Shown: positions 49,165 to 59,000 of the stretch, one piece after another | How positions within the stretch are numbered: the stretch's first letter is position 1 | Layout: each line of letters starts with the position of its first letter | Source of the DNA: Enterobacter sp. SA187 | GTDB lineage: Bacteria; Pseudomonadota; Gammaproteobacteria; Enterobacterales; Enterobacteriaceae | Assembly: GCF_001888805.2 (NCBI RefSeq) | Contig: NZ_CP019113.1 | Span: 2,108,001-2,172,000, forward strand | DNA: 64,000 nt | Reading direction: 5' to 3' | The notes under the pieces: generated by a model | The model's database searches: none | Told to the model about the DNA's origin: nothing | The model's input: the letters and a program-made list of their open reading frames with translations, nothing else | Program-made: the position numbers and the translations under genes

Positions 49165-49974
49165 TCAGGCTTTGCTGAGCTTCTCTGATTTTTCCATGCA
49201 TTTGTTCATCGCTTCGATCACCGCCGAGCGGAAACCGCGATCTTCCAGCACCCTGACCGCCTCGATAGTGGTGCCGCCAGGTGAGCACACCATGTCTTTC
49301 AGTTCACCCGGATGTTTACCGGTTTCCAGCACCATTTTTGCCGAGCCCATCACCGCCTGCGCCGCAAACTTATAGGCCTGGGCGCGCGGCATACCGCCGA
49401 GCACCGCTGCATCGGCCATGGCTTCGATAAACATAAACACATAGGCCGGGGCGGAGCCGCTGACGCCGACGACCGGATGGATCATCGGTTCGGCGATCAC
49501 TTCCGCTTCACCGAAGCAGCGGAAAATATTCACCACATCCGCAATATCTTCCGGCGTCACCAGCGCGTTAGGGGTGATCGAGGTCATGCCGGCATTCACC
49601 AGCGCAGGGGTGTTAGGCATGGTACGCACGATTTTGCGATCGTGGCCGAGGGCACGCGCCAGCTGATCCAGCGTCACGCCTGCGGCGATAGAGACAATCA
49701 GCGTATCTTTATTAAGGCTGGAAGTGATTTCACTCAGCACTTTGATCATGACGTTAGGTTTCACCGCGCCAAACACAATATCGGCGACCTGCGCCACTTC
49801 CTGCGCGCTGGCGGCGGCATTGATGCCGTATTGATCGTGCAGCGCAGCGACTTTATCAGGGGAGGGGGTGTACACCCAAATCTGGCCCGGCAGTACCTGG
49901 CCGCTGGCGATCAAACCGCCGAGGATCGCTTTACCCATGTTGCCGCAGCCGATAAAACCAATTTTTTTGTCCAT
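49165..49974 (-). CDS. proC: Pyrroline-5-carboxylate reductase
   Basis: 269 residues, the E. coli length. The N-terminal Rossmann motif is GFIGCGNMGKAILGGL, and the C-terminal signature is CSPGGTTIEAVRVLE. It reduces pyrroline-5-carboxylate with NAD(P)H in the last step of proline synthesis. AGGGAG precedes ATG 49974; the GTG one codon earlier is not used in E. coli. Confidence 0.97.
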   Translation of the reverse strand: MDKKIGFIGCGNMGKAILGGLIASGQVLPGQIWVYTPSPDKVAALHDQYGINAAASAQEVAQVADIVFGAVKPNVMIKVLSEITSSLNKDTLIVSIAAGVTLDQLARALGHDRKIVRTMPNTPALVNAGMTSITPNALVTPEDIADVVNIFRCFGEAEVIAEPMIHPVVGVSGSAPAYVFMFIEAMADAAVLGGMPRAQAYKFAAQAVMGSAKMVLETGKHPGELKDMVCSPGGTTIEAVRVLEDRGFRSAVIEAMNKCMEKSEKLSKA

Positions 49975-50113
49975 CACGTCACTCCCTGGTTTTTTATTGA
50001 TTGGGTTTATAGCTTAACGTGGATCCGCGCACAGGGCTAAAGCTTCCTTGTAGTCTTTGCGGGCAGAGACGATTCAGGCGAGAATAAGGCGTAATCGTTT
50101 ATCAGGAGTCAAT

Positions 50114-50587
50114 ATGGTGATTTGGGTGGATGCCGATGCGTGTCCGAACGTAATCAAAGAAGTATTATTTCGCGCCGCTGAGCGCACGCAAACCCCGCTG
50201 ACGCTGGTGGCGAATCAGTCGCTGCGCGTGCCGCCGTCACGCTTTATCCGTACCCTGCGGGTGGAGGCGGGCTTCGACGTGGCAGATAACGAAATCGTGC
50301 GGCTGTGCAATCCCGGCGATCTGGTGATCACCGCTGACATTCCGCTGGCGGCGGAAGTGATCGCTAAAGGCGGTGCAGCGCTGAACCCGCGCGGCGAACG
50401 CTATACCGAAGCCACCATTCGTGAACGCCTGACGATGCGTGATTTTATGGATACCCTGCGCGCCAGCGGCGTACAGACCGGCGGGCCGGATTCGCTCTCT
50501 CAGCGCGATCGTCAGCACTTTGCCGCCGAACTGGATAAATGGCTGCTGGAGGTTAAGCGCCGCCGGGAAAGCAATCAGGGCAGCTGA
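50114..50587 (+). CDS. yaiI: YaiI, DUF188/UPF0178 protein
   Basis: 157 residues beginning MVIWVDADACP, with two acidic clusters (DADACP and VITADIPLAAEV) typical of a PIN-like nuclease fold. Orthologue by place between proC and aroL and by sequence. Activity is not established. CAGGAG lies before ATG 50114. Confidence 0.93.
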   Translation: MVIWVDADACPNVIKEVLFRAAERTQTPLTLVANQSLRVPPSRFIRTLRVEAGFDVADNEIVRLCNPGDLVITADIPLAAEVIAKGGAALNPRGERYTEATIRERLTMRDFMDTLRASGVQTGGPDSLSQRDRQHFAAELDKWLLEVKRRRESNQGS

Positions 50588-50674
50588 AAGCTTGTCAACG
50601 GACGACGCATTCAGTAAGGTGGGCGTGCCATTTTATCTTTACACTTTAAAGTGCATTTTTCTCGCTAAAATCAA

Positions 50675-50716
50675 TGTTACCGCTGTTTTAAATTTCTCTG
50701 TAATTATTTATTTACA
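50675..50716. promoter_or_regulatory. TyrR boxes in the aroL promoter
   Basis: TGTAAT-N6-TTTACA at 50699-50716 is a near-consensus strong TyrR box (TGTAAA-N6-TTTACA). A weaker one, TGTTAC-N6-TTTAAA, lies at 50675-50692. A palindrome CACTTTAAAGTG is at 50642-50653. E. coli aroL is repressed by TyrR with help from TrpR through a similar box cluster. Confidence 0.75.
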
Positions 50717-50794
50717 CTTGCTGGCAGCAGATAATCATTTTTGTTTCATCATATCTCGTTCTGCAATGGGCGGAACCAGGGGGATCACCAGGTC

Positions 50795-51319
50795 ATGACG
50801 TTACCCATCTTTCTAACTGGCGCACGCGGTTGCGGAAAAACCACCATCGGCGTTCAGCTCGCCCGGGTCCGCGACTGCCAGTTTGTCGATACCGATCGCG
50901 TATTACAGGATCAGGCGCAAATGACCGTCGCCAGTATCGTTGAAAAAGAGGGCTGGTCAGGATTTCGCGCACGGGAAACCGCCACCCTGCAAAGCGTCAC
51001 CGCGCCATCGACAGTGATCGCCACCGGTGGCGGGATTATCCTCAGCGAATTTAACCGTCAGTTTATGCGCGAACAGGGCATAGTGATTTATCTCTGCGCC
51101 CCGGTGGACGTACTGGCGCAGCGCCTTGAAGCCACGCCGAAAGCCACCCAGCGTCCGACGCTGACCGGTAAACCCATCAGCGAAGAAGTGAGCGATATTC
51201 TGGCCGAGCGCGATGCGCTTTATCGCGAGGCGGCGCACTATGTGGTTGATGGCGCTCAGGATCCGGAAAGCGTCGTGGAAGAAATCCAGACGGTATTATT
51301 ACTGGCGCGCGCAAGCTAA
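50795..51319 (+). CDS. aroL: Shikimate kinase II
   Basis: 174 residues, the E. coli length. Walker A is GARGCGKTT; the shikimate-binding Asp is in FVDTDRV, with the conserved Gly-rich ATGGGIILSE. It phosphorylates shikimate in chorismate synthesis. The ATG 50795 aligns with E. coli; TyrR boxes lie 80-120 bases upstream. yaiA and aroM follow on the same strand. Confidence 0.96.
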   Translation: MTLPIFLTGARGCGKTTIGVQLARVRDCQFVDTDRVLQDQAQMTVASIVEKEGWSGFRARETATLQSVTAPSTVIATGGGIILSEFNRQFMREQGIVIYLCAPVDVLAQRLEATPKATQRPTLTGKPISEEVSDILAERDALYREAAHYVVDGAQDPESVVEEIQTVLLLARAS

Positions 51320-51386
51320 ACCTGATGCGCTACCTTTGGCTATACTCCAGGTACGACTGATAAAAACTGATAAAAAAGGAAGTGCT

Positions 51387-51578
51387 ATGCCGACAAGACC
51401 GCCGTACCCAAGAGAAGCGCGTATCGTGACCGTTGAAAAAGGAAACCAGGAAGAAACCGTGACCTGGTATCAATTACGATCCGATCACCCTAAGCCCGAT
51501 TCGCTGATCAGCGAGCATAATACCGAGCAGGAAGCGCTGGATGCCAAGCGCCGCTACGAAGATCCTGATAAATCCTGA
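51387..51578 (+). CDS. yaiA: YaiA, small protein of the aroL operon
   Basis: 63 residues starting MPTRPPYPREARIV, the E. coli YaiA length and sequence. Soluble, charged, beta-rich; function unknown. AAAGGAAG precedes ATG 51387. It lies 67 bases after aroL with a terminator behind it. Confidence 0.93.
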   Translation: MPTRPPYPREARIVTVEKGNQEETVTWYQLRSDHPKPDSLISEHNTEQEALDAKRRYEDPDKS

Positions 51579-51582
51579 TCCC

Positions 51583-51609
51583 TTTCCCCCGCGCCGCGGG
51601 GGAAATTTT
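51583..51609 (+). terminator. Rho-independent terminator of aroL-yaiA
   Basis: TTTCCCCCGC / GCGGGGGAAA stem of ten pairs with a three-base loop, then TTTTA, starting five bases after the yaiA stop. Confidence 0.85.
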
Positions 51610-51785
51610 ATAAACCTTTCGGGAAATAACAGACGTTTATGTAAGCGTTTACAAAAATAGTCACGCTCCGGTCATATCTGCTGCTACGCTTTTTTCTGCG
51701 ACGATCATTGCCGGTTTTACTCCCGCCCTCTGGCGTGAGCAATTGTCAGTCCTGAATAACTGAAGTGAAGAAGGCGGAAAGAACC

Positions 51786-52463
51786 ATGAGTGCGACTCTG
51801 GCCATCCTCACCATTGGTGTGGTGCCCCTCAATGCTGTGCTGCCGCTCTTAACTGAGCACATTGCTGAAGATCAGATCACCCACGTTAGTTTGATGGGCA
51901 AGATGGATCCTGAAGATGCCCTTGAAGATTACGCCGCCGCGCCGGGCGAGGACGAGATCCGCGCACTGCTGAACAATGGCGAGGTGGTAAAAGTCTCGCG
52001 CCAGAAGGTGAAGCGCGATCTGCAAAGCGTCATCGAACTGCTCGATAAGCAGGGCTATGATGTCATCCTGCTAATGTATAACGATAAAATCGAAGGGCTG
52101 AAATCCCGCAACGCTATTTTGCTGGAGCCGCAACGCATTATTCCGCCGCTGGTCGCCTCCATTATTGATGGTCATCAGGTGGGCGTGCTGGTGCCGATGG
52201 CAGAGATGCTTGGCGAACAGCAGCAAAAATGGCAGGCGCTTTCAAACGAGCCGCTGTACGCCATTGCCAGTCCACAGGACACTATCGGCTCGCAGCTGGT
52301 GGACGCAGGTAGAACGCTCATCGATCAGGGCGCTGACGTGCTGATGCTCGACTGCCTCGGTTTTCACCAGGCGCACCGCGATCTGCTGCAAAAATCCCTC
52401 GACGTTCCCGTTCTGCTCTCTAACGTGCTGGTCGCCCGTCTTGCCTCTGAGCTGCTGATGTAA
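51786..52463 (+). CDS. aroM: AroM family protein
   Basis: 225 residues, the E. coli length, beginning MSATLAILTIGVVPL. It belongs to the AroM/HyuE-like fold (alternating beta-alpha, VLMLDCLGF near the end). In E. coli it is in the TyrR-controlled aroL region, but no enzyme activity has been shown. GAAAGAA lies just before ATG 51786. Confidence 0.93.
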   Translation: MSATLAILTIGVVPLNAVLPLLTEHIAEDQITHVSLMGKMDPEDALEDYAAAPGEDEIRALLNNGEVVKVSRQKVKRDLQSVIELLDKQGYDVILLMYNDKIEGLKSRNAILLEPQRIIPPLVASIIDGHQVGVLVPMAEMLGEQQQKWQALSNEPLYAIASPQDTIGSQLVDAGRTLIDQGADVLMLDCLGFHQAHRDLLQKSLDVPVLLSNVLVARLASELLM

Positions 52464-52540
52464 CAGCGATTTTACGTGACAGCCATAAAGCCTGGCCCCT
52501 ATAGTGGATTTCCATACACTACACAGATAAGGGCCAGTCT

Positions 52541-52825
52541 ATGCTTCAGAGTAATGAATACTTTTCCGGTAAAGTGAAATCCATTGGTTTTACCAGCAGC
52601 AGCACTGGCCGTGCCAGCGTCGGCGTCATGGCGGAAGGCGAATACACCTTCGGAACCGCCCAGCCGGAAGAAATGACGGTGGTCAGCGGCGCGTTAAACG
52701 TGCTGCTGCCGGGAGAAACGGAGTGGAAAACCTATGCGGCGGGGGAAGTGTTCAATGTGCCCGGCCACAGCGAATTCCATTTACAGGTGGCCGAGCCGAG
52801 CGCTTATCTTTGCCGCTATCTGTAA
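52541..52825 (+). CDS. ppnP: Pyrimidine/purine nucleoside phosphorylase PpnP (YaiE)
   Basis: 94 residues, the E. coli length, a single cupin barrel (GVMAEGEYTFGTAQPEEMTVVSGAL, then FNVPGHSEFHLQV). PpnP phosphorolyses several nucleosides to base and ribose-1-phosphate. Convergent with rdgC through a shared hairpin. Confidence 0.95.
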   Translation: MLQSNEYFSGKVKSIGFTSSSTGRASVGVMAEGEYTFGTAQPEEMTVVSGALNVLLPGETEWKTYAAGEVFNVPGHSEFHLQVAEPSAYLCRYL

Positions 52826-52831
52826 TGCAGC

Positions 52832-52861
52832 GATCTGTCCCCTCAGGCGAGGGGGCAGATC
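52832..52861. terminator. Bidirectional hairpin between ppnP and rdgC
   Basis: GATCTG-x-CCCCTC / GAGGGG-x-CAGATC, 12 pairs around a T-G pair with a four-base loop, between convergent stops at 52825 and 52869. No long T run on either strand. Confidence 0.65.
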
Positions 52862-52868
52862 GACAGGA

Positions 52869-53780
52869 TCAGCGCTGCGCTTCGCCGCCTAATCCTTCCA
52901 CCAGATTCTGAATTAACGCCGCCAGTTCCCCGGTCATCAGGATAAAGTCAGCATCAAAGCGCTGGGCATAATCCTCGCGATCAATGTCTTCATTCTGATC
53001 GCGCAGCTCATCGGAAAACTTCAGGCGTTTGATCGAGCCATCGTCGCACATCATAAACTGAATACGCTGCTGCCAGTCGAGCGCAAGCTTAGTGACCAGC
53101 TTTCCGGCTTCAATATGCACGGCGATTTCATCGCAGACGAGATCCTGCTTTTTACAGCGGATCACGCCGCCATCTTCAAGGATCGCTTTCAGTTCGGCTT
53201 CATCCTGCAACTGGAATCCCTGCGCCGCGCTGCCGGAGCGTACCCATTCGGTCAGCGTCAGTTCAATTGGATTTTCCAGCGTCAGCGGCACCACCGGCAG
53301 GGAGCCGAGGCTTTTACGCAGCAGCGCCAGCGTATCTTCCGCTTTTTTGGCGCTGGCGCAGTCCACCATGATCAGGCCGTTAACCGTATCGATCCACATC
53401 ATCGTCTGGCTGAAGCGGCTGAAGGCGCGCGGCAGCAGCGAATGCAGCACTTCATCTTTCAGCGAATCTTTTTCGGTCTTCTTCAGCTTGCGGCCCTGAT
53501 CGGCTTCAAGTTTGGCAATTTTGGCTTCCAGCGCCTGTTTGATCACCGGCGACGGCAGGATCTTTTCTTCTTTGCGGGCGCAAATGATGATCTGGCCATT
53601 ATTGGTATGGGTCAGTGCATCACTGTGCGAACCCATCGGCGGCACCCAACCGGTTTTCGCCATATCCTGGCTACCGCAAGGTGTAAAGGTTAGCGCGGCT
53701 AACTGTTTTTCCATCTCTTCAGCGCGCAATGAAACATCGCGGCTAAGACGGTAAACCATCAAATTTTTGAACCACAGCAT
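52869..53780 (-). CDS. rdgC: RdgC, recombination-associated DNA-binding protein
   Basis: 303 residues, exactly the E. coli length, from ATG 53780 (MLWFKNLMVYRLSRD). RdgC forms a ring-shaped dimer on double-stranded DNA and restrains RecA. The start 13 codons further upstream is not conserved. Divergent from mak. Confidence 0.97.
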   Translation of the reverse strand: MLWFKNLMVYRLSRDVSLRAEEMEKQLAALTFTPCGSQDMAKTGWVPPMGSHSDALTHTNNGQIIICARKEEKILPSPVIKQALEAKIAKLEADQGRKLKKTEKDSLKDEVLHSLLPRAFSRFSQTMMWIDTVNGLIMVDCASAKKAEDTLALLRKSLGSLPVVPLTLENPIELTLTEWVRSGSAAQGFQLQDEAELKAILEDGGVIRCKKQDLVCDEIAVHIEAGKLVTKLALDWQQRIQFMMCDDGSIKRLKFSDELRDQNEDIDREDYAQRFDADFILMTGELAALIQNLVEGLGGEAQR

Positions 53781-53906
53781 GATAATTTTCACGGCCTTGT
53801 CGTTAAATGCAGCGGGCATGATAACGAATTGTCACTTTCGATGCATTGCTAATACGGGGCAGGGATCCTACTCTGTTGATATTCCGCGAAAAACAAGGAG
53901 ATTTCC

Positions 53907-54815
53907 GTGCGTATAGGAATTGATTTAGGTGGTACGAAAACAGAAGTGATTGCGCTCAGCGACAGCGGCGAACAGCTGTTCCGCCACCGTCTGCCGACGC
54001 CAAAAAACGACTACGGACAGACGATTGAAACCGTTGCCACGCTGGTTGAGCTGGCCGAAAAGGAGACCGGGCAAACCGGCACCGTCGGCATGGGGATCCC
54101 CGGCTCCATTTCGCCCTATACCGGGGTGGTAAAAAACGCCAATTCCACCTGGCTTAACGGTCAGCCCTTCGATAAAGATCTCAGCAAGCGGCTTAACCGT
54201 GAAGTACGGCTGGCGAACGACGCCAACTGCCTGGCGGTATCCGAAGCCGTCGATGGCGCAGCGGCGGGGGCGCAAACCGTCTTCGCGGTGATCATCGGCA
54301 CCGGCTGCGGTTCCGGCATCGCCCTAAATGGCCATGCGCATATTGGCGGCAACGGCACCGCAGGCGAGTGGGGCCACAACCCGCTGCCGTGGATGGACGA
54401 GGACGAACTGCGCTATCGCGATGAAGTGCCGTGCTACTGCGGTAAACAGGGCTGTATCGAGACCTTTATTTCCGGCACCGGTTTTGCCACCGATTACCAC
54501 CGCTTAAGCGGGCAGTCGCTGAAAGGCAATGAGATTATCCGGCTGGTGGGCGAGCAGGATCCGATCGCTGAACTGGCGCTGAGCCGCTACGAACTGCGGC
54601 TGGCGAAATCACTGGCCCATGTGATAAACATTCTGGATCCGGACGTGATCGTGCTGGGCGGCGGCATGAGCAACGTCGATCGTCTGTACAAAACCGTGCC
54701 AACGCTGGTGAAAAACTGGGTATTCGGCGGTGAATGCGAAACGCCGATCCGCAAAGCGGTACACGGCGATTCCAGCGGCGTGCGCGGCGCGGCCTGGCTG
54801 TGGCCGCAAAATTAA
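53907..54815 (+). CDS. mak: Fructokinase Mak (ROK family)
   Basis: 302 residues, the E. coli length. The N-terminal phosphate loop is IGIDLGGTKTEV, and the ROK zinc motif region is GHNPLPWMDEDE followed by CYCGKQGCIE. It phosphorylates fructose (and mannose weakly) with ATP. Starts at GTG 53907 with AAGGAG upstream. Its stop directly abuts the convergent araJ stop. Confidence 0.96.
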   Translation: MRIGIDLGGTKTEVIALSDSGEQLFRHRLPTPKNDYGQTIETVATLVELAEKETGQTGTVGMGIPGSISPYTGVVKNANSTWLNGQPFDKDLSKRLNREVRLANDANCLAVSEAVDGAAAGAQTVFAVIIGTGCGSGIALNGHAHIGGNGTAGEWGHNPLPWMDEDELRYRDEVPCYCGKQGCIETFISGTGFATDYHRLSGQSLKGNEIIRLVGEQDPIAELALSRYELRLAKSLAHVINILDPDVIVLGGGMSNVDRLYKTVPTLVKNWVFGGECETPIRKAVHGDSSGVRGAAWLWPQN

Positions 54816-56000
54816 TCATTGCACGGCAGCCGCCCCATGACCTTTCAGGCGGCTGTACAACACCAGTGAGATCATGGCCGATAACGACAGCAAGGCTGCC
54901 GGTAAGGCCACATATTCATACGTCAGCCCGGCGGTCAGCATCATCCCGCCGCAAAACGCCCCTACCGCGCTGCCCAGATTAAAGGCCATTTGTCCACCCG
55001 CCGCTCCCAGCATTTCACCGCCTCTGGCGTTTTGCAGCAGCAGGATTTGCAGCGGCGCAGACAGGGCAAAAAGTCCGGCGCAGCTGATAAAGGCCAGGCT
55101 CAGGGACGCGGTTTTGTTCCACGCGAAGAAGAAGATCAGCGCCAGCGCAATGGCAATCACCAGATCGGTCGTCATGGCGATGCGCAGCGGCGTAAACCAG
55201 CGCGACAGCTTGCCGCTCAGCATATTACCCAGCACCATTCCCAGTCCCACCAGCATCATGATCGCCGGCATGGTGGTTTCTGCGTAGCCGGAGACGAAGA
55301 TCATCAGCGGTTTGATATAGCTGAACCAGGCGAAAACCCCGGCGTTGCCGAACAGGGTGGCGGCAAAAATCAGCCAGGGCGCAGGGGATTTGAGGAAGCG
55401 GAACTGCGCGGAGAGGGTGGTTTTGGCCTCGTCAGCGATATCCGGGATCCACATCAGGATCGACACCATCACCGCAATGTTAAAGGCCGCAATCAGCCAG
55501 AAGGTATAGCGCCAGCTGAATTCATGGCTCAGCCAGGTGCCAATCGGCACGCCGATCAGATTGGCAATGGTCATGCCGGAGATCATCCCTGCGACGGCGG
55601 CGGTGACGCGTCCGGGCTGCGCGACTTTGGTGAGAATGATCGCCCCGACGCCAAAAAACGCGCCGTGGGGAAAACCGGACACCAGTCTGCCAATCGCCAG
55701 CATTACATAGGACGAGGAGAGGGTGAAAATCACGTTGCCCGCCAGACACAGCAGCGCCAGAAACACCATGATATGTTTCAGCGAAAAGCGGTTAGAGAAC
55801 AGGGCGATGATCGGCGCGCCCAGCACCACCCCCAGCGCATACCAGGAGATCATATGGCCCGCGGCGGGAATGCTGATCTGCACATCCTTCGCCAGCTCCG
55901 TCAGCACGCCCATAATGCCGAACTCTGCCATTCCCAGCCCGAACGTCCCGAGCGCCAGCGAAACAATCACTTTTTTGATACTACCCGACACGGCAATCAT
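54816..56000 (-). CDS. araJ: AraJ, major-facilitator sugar/efflux transporter
   Basis: 394 residues, 12 membrane segments, matching E. coli AraJ: LALGTFGLGMAEFGIMGVL in helix 1, then MLAIGRLVSGFPHGAFFGVGA and LQILLLQNARGGEMLGAAGG. E. coli AraJ is arabinose-induced and its natural substrate is unclear. Alternative starts are ATG 56000 (ribosome site too close) and GTG 55991 (AAGGA eight bases upstream). It lies 42 bases after the sbcC stop, with a GC-rich stem and T run between them. Confidence 0.93.
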   Translation of the reverse strand: MIAVSGSIKKVIVSLALGTFGLGMAEFGIMGVLTELAKDVQISIPAAGHMISWYALGVVLGAPIIALFSNRFSLKHIMVFLALLCLAGNVIFTLSSSYVMLAIGRLVSGFPHGAFFGVGAIILTKVAQPGRVTAAVAGMISGMTIANLIGVPIGTWLSHEFSWRYTFWLIAAFNIAVMVSILMWIPDIADEAKTTLSAQFRFLKSPAPWLIFAATLFGNAGVFAWFSYIKPLMIFVSGYAETTMPAIMMLVGLGMVLGNMLSGKLSRWFTPLRIAMTTDLVIAIALALIFFFAWNKTASLSLAFISCAGLFALSAPLQILLLQNARGGEMLGAAGGQMAFNLGSAVGAFCGGMMLTAGLTYEYVALPAALLSLSAMISLVLYSRLKGHGAAAVQ

Positions 56001-56042
56001 CCTTAAGAAAAACCCCCGCCCGGCTGGACGAGGGGAAACGCC

Positions 56043-59000
56043 TTATTCTACGGCCCAGGCTTTATCCAGCTTGCTGTAACCCAGCCCGTTAATTTTACGT
56101 ACTTTGATCTGCACCGGGATGCGCTCTTTCATCGCCTCGACGTGGCTTATCACGCCGATGGTTTTGCCGGTGGCGTTAAGGGCGTCTAGCGCATCCAGCG
56201 CGGTGTCCAGCGTTTCGCTGTCCAGCGTGCCGAACCCTTCATCAAGGAACAGCGAATCAATACGCGTTTTATGGCTAACCAGGTCCGACAGCGCCAGCGC
56301 CAGTGCCAGGCTGACGAGGAAACTCTCTCCGCCGGACAGGGTACGGGTATCGCGCACCGCGTCCGCCTGCCAGGTATCCACCACTTCCAGCTCCAGCGCT
56401 TCGCTGGCCTTGCGCTTGAGCAGGTATCGCCCGTGCAGGCGGGTGAGCTGATTATTCGCCAGCCACACCAGATTATCGAGCGTCAGCCCCTGGGCGAATT
56501 TACGGAATTTATCGCCTTCTTTCGAGCCGATCAGCGCATTGAGATACGCCCAGTCTTCCACATATTCCGCATTTTGCTGGATGCTCTGCATCAGCGCTAA
56601 CTGCCGCTGGCGGTTTTCGGCGTCCTGTTTCAGCTGCTGGCGGATCTCGCCCTGGCGGGTGGTGTTTTCCCGCAGCTGCTGTGCCACTGCTGAAAGCTGC
56701 GCGACCAGCGCGTCGATTTCGGCGTCGTCCGCCAGCGTCGGTGGACGGGACGCCAGATGCTGCGCCAGCGCGCTTTCGGCCTGGCTATAGAGCGTGCTTT
56801 GCTGCTGATGCGCCCGCTCAAGCTGCTGCTGACGCTGCTCCAGCGCCTGCCGCTGCGCATCGTCCAGCAGCGCGCCCAGGAAAGCGGCCTCGTCCGCAAA
56901 AGGACTGGCGGCCAGCGCCGCGCTGAACTGTGAGCGCGCCTGTTCCTGCTGTCTGTCGAGCTGGCGTATCTGCTCCTGCAACAGGCGCAGCTGGCCTTCC
57001 AGCGTACTGGCCTCGCTGTAAAGCGTCTGCCAGTTGCCCAGCGCGGCGGCGTGTTGCTGCTCCGGCAGGGGCGGCGGCGTGGTGCCGTCATCGGCGAGCG
57101 TTGCCAGCAGGCTGTCGAGGCGGCTCAGTTGTTCCCGCAGCTGTGGCAGTTTGTCATGCTGCTGCTGCCAGCGCTGCGACTCTTCCTGCCGCGCCGCCAG
57201 CCAGGCCGCTTCGTCGCTCACCGCCGGGCGCGTCAGGCCCAGCTGTGCCAGCGCGGTGTCCAGCGCATCGCGCTGCCGGGCGATCTCCGCCGCCAGCTGC
57301 GCATCCCGCTGCTGCTCTTTATGCAGCCTTGCTTCCAGGGTTAAGCGTTCATTCAGCTGGCGCAGCTGCTGCTCATGCTGATCCTGCTCCGCCAGCCAGC
57401 CGCTCACGTCGTCCTGCGGCGTCAGCGCGATGTTCAGCGCCGCGCACTGCTGCTGCCAGCGGGCGTGAAGCGTGGCGCTTTCCTCCTGAATCGCGGTAAG
57501 AGCCGCGGCGAGTTTGTCCCGGTGCTGACGCTGGGTATCCAGCTGGCCTTTCAGGGCAAAACCCTGTTCGCGCAGGCTTTCCACCTCTTTTTTCAGCGCC
57601 GCCAGCCGCTGCTGATTTTCGCCCGGCTGCAATGCCTGATAGGCCGCCACGGCAGGATGCGACGTGGATCCGCACAGCGGGCAGGGCGTATCCGGTTGCA
57701 GGTTCGCGCGTTCCGCTTCGAGGCGCAGGATCAGCTTTTCCTGCTCCACCAGCTTTTCCACATCGCTTTCATGCTGGCGCTTGTCTTTATATTGCTGACG
57801 AATAGCCCCAAGCCGCAGATCCCAGGCCGCGATCTGCGTGTCCATCTCCGCCAGTTCCTGCTGCTGTTGCGCCTGACGTTTTGCCAGCGCAGCAAACTGC
57901 GGGTGCAGCATCGCCAGCTGTTGACGCCCGCTGCGGCCCGCTAAGTGCTGTTGTAAATGAGCGCTTACTTCTTCCAGATTCAGATTCAGCGGGGAAGGCG
58001 GCAGGGCGGCGAGCGCCTGTTCTGTTGTACGGAGTGTATTTTGCAGCTCCGCCCGCTGTTTTTCATCCCGCTGCTGCTGGGCAAAGGTCAGACGCCAGCC
58101 CGCCAGTTCCGCGCTCCATAAGCGAAAACGATCGTTTTCGCTGAGCCACTGCTGCACCTGCGCCACATCGTTTTTCAGGGTGGTAGCGGTGATATTCGCC
58201 AGTTGCCAGGTCTGTTGCAGCCCGGTGCGCACCTGTTGTAAGCGAGTATTCACATTTTCGTGCTGGCCCTGCGCGTGGCGCAACGCCTGCTGGCGTTCCT
58301 GTAACTGCTGCCAGTGGGGACGTAATTTTTCCGCAGGCAGGGCGCGGGTCAGCTTTTCCAGTTCCGGGGCGGCGGCCTGTAATGCCGCATGCGCGGCGGT
58401 CAGCGCCTCCTGCGCCCGCTGGCGTTCGCCGCTCAGCCGGTGGCTTTCACTCAGCCACTGATGATGTCCCTGCGCCTGCTGCTGCCCGGCGAGCAGCTGT
58501 TTTTCTTCGTCAGTAAGTGCCTGCAAACCTGCGCTGAGCGTCTGTGCCTGTTCGTCGCTTAACAGCTGCACGCCGTCGGCCTGGGCCTGGAGTTTTTCCA
58601 GCTCCAGTCGCGCGGTTTTATGCTTTTCGAAGACCATCGCGGAGATCTGACCGTAGATCTCGGTACCGGTCAGCTCTTCCAGCAGTTCAGCGCGCTCTCG
58701 GGGTTTGGCATTCAGGAAGGCCGCAAACTGACCCTGGGAGAGCAGCATCGAGCGGGTGAAACGACCATAGTCCAGCCCGGTCAGGGTGGCAGTCAGATCC
58801 AGCTTGTCTTTCACTTTATCGGCAAGGATTTTGCCATCGGCGCACAGCGCCAGCTCCACGCGCGGGGCCTGCAAATTGCCATCCGGCTGATTGCGGGCGC
58901 GGTTCTGGCTCCAAAAAGCGCGGTAAGCCACGCCTTTGACCTCAAACTCCACTTCCGCCAGACATTCAGCGGTATCGCGGGTCATCAGATCGTTTTGCGA

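Noticed and set aside
54990..56006. 338-codon plus-strand frame opposite araJ
   Set aside because: Arg/Gln/His-rich shadow without domains; araJ on the other strand matches E. coli along its length.
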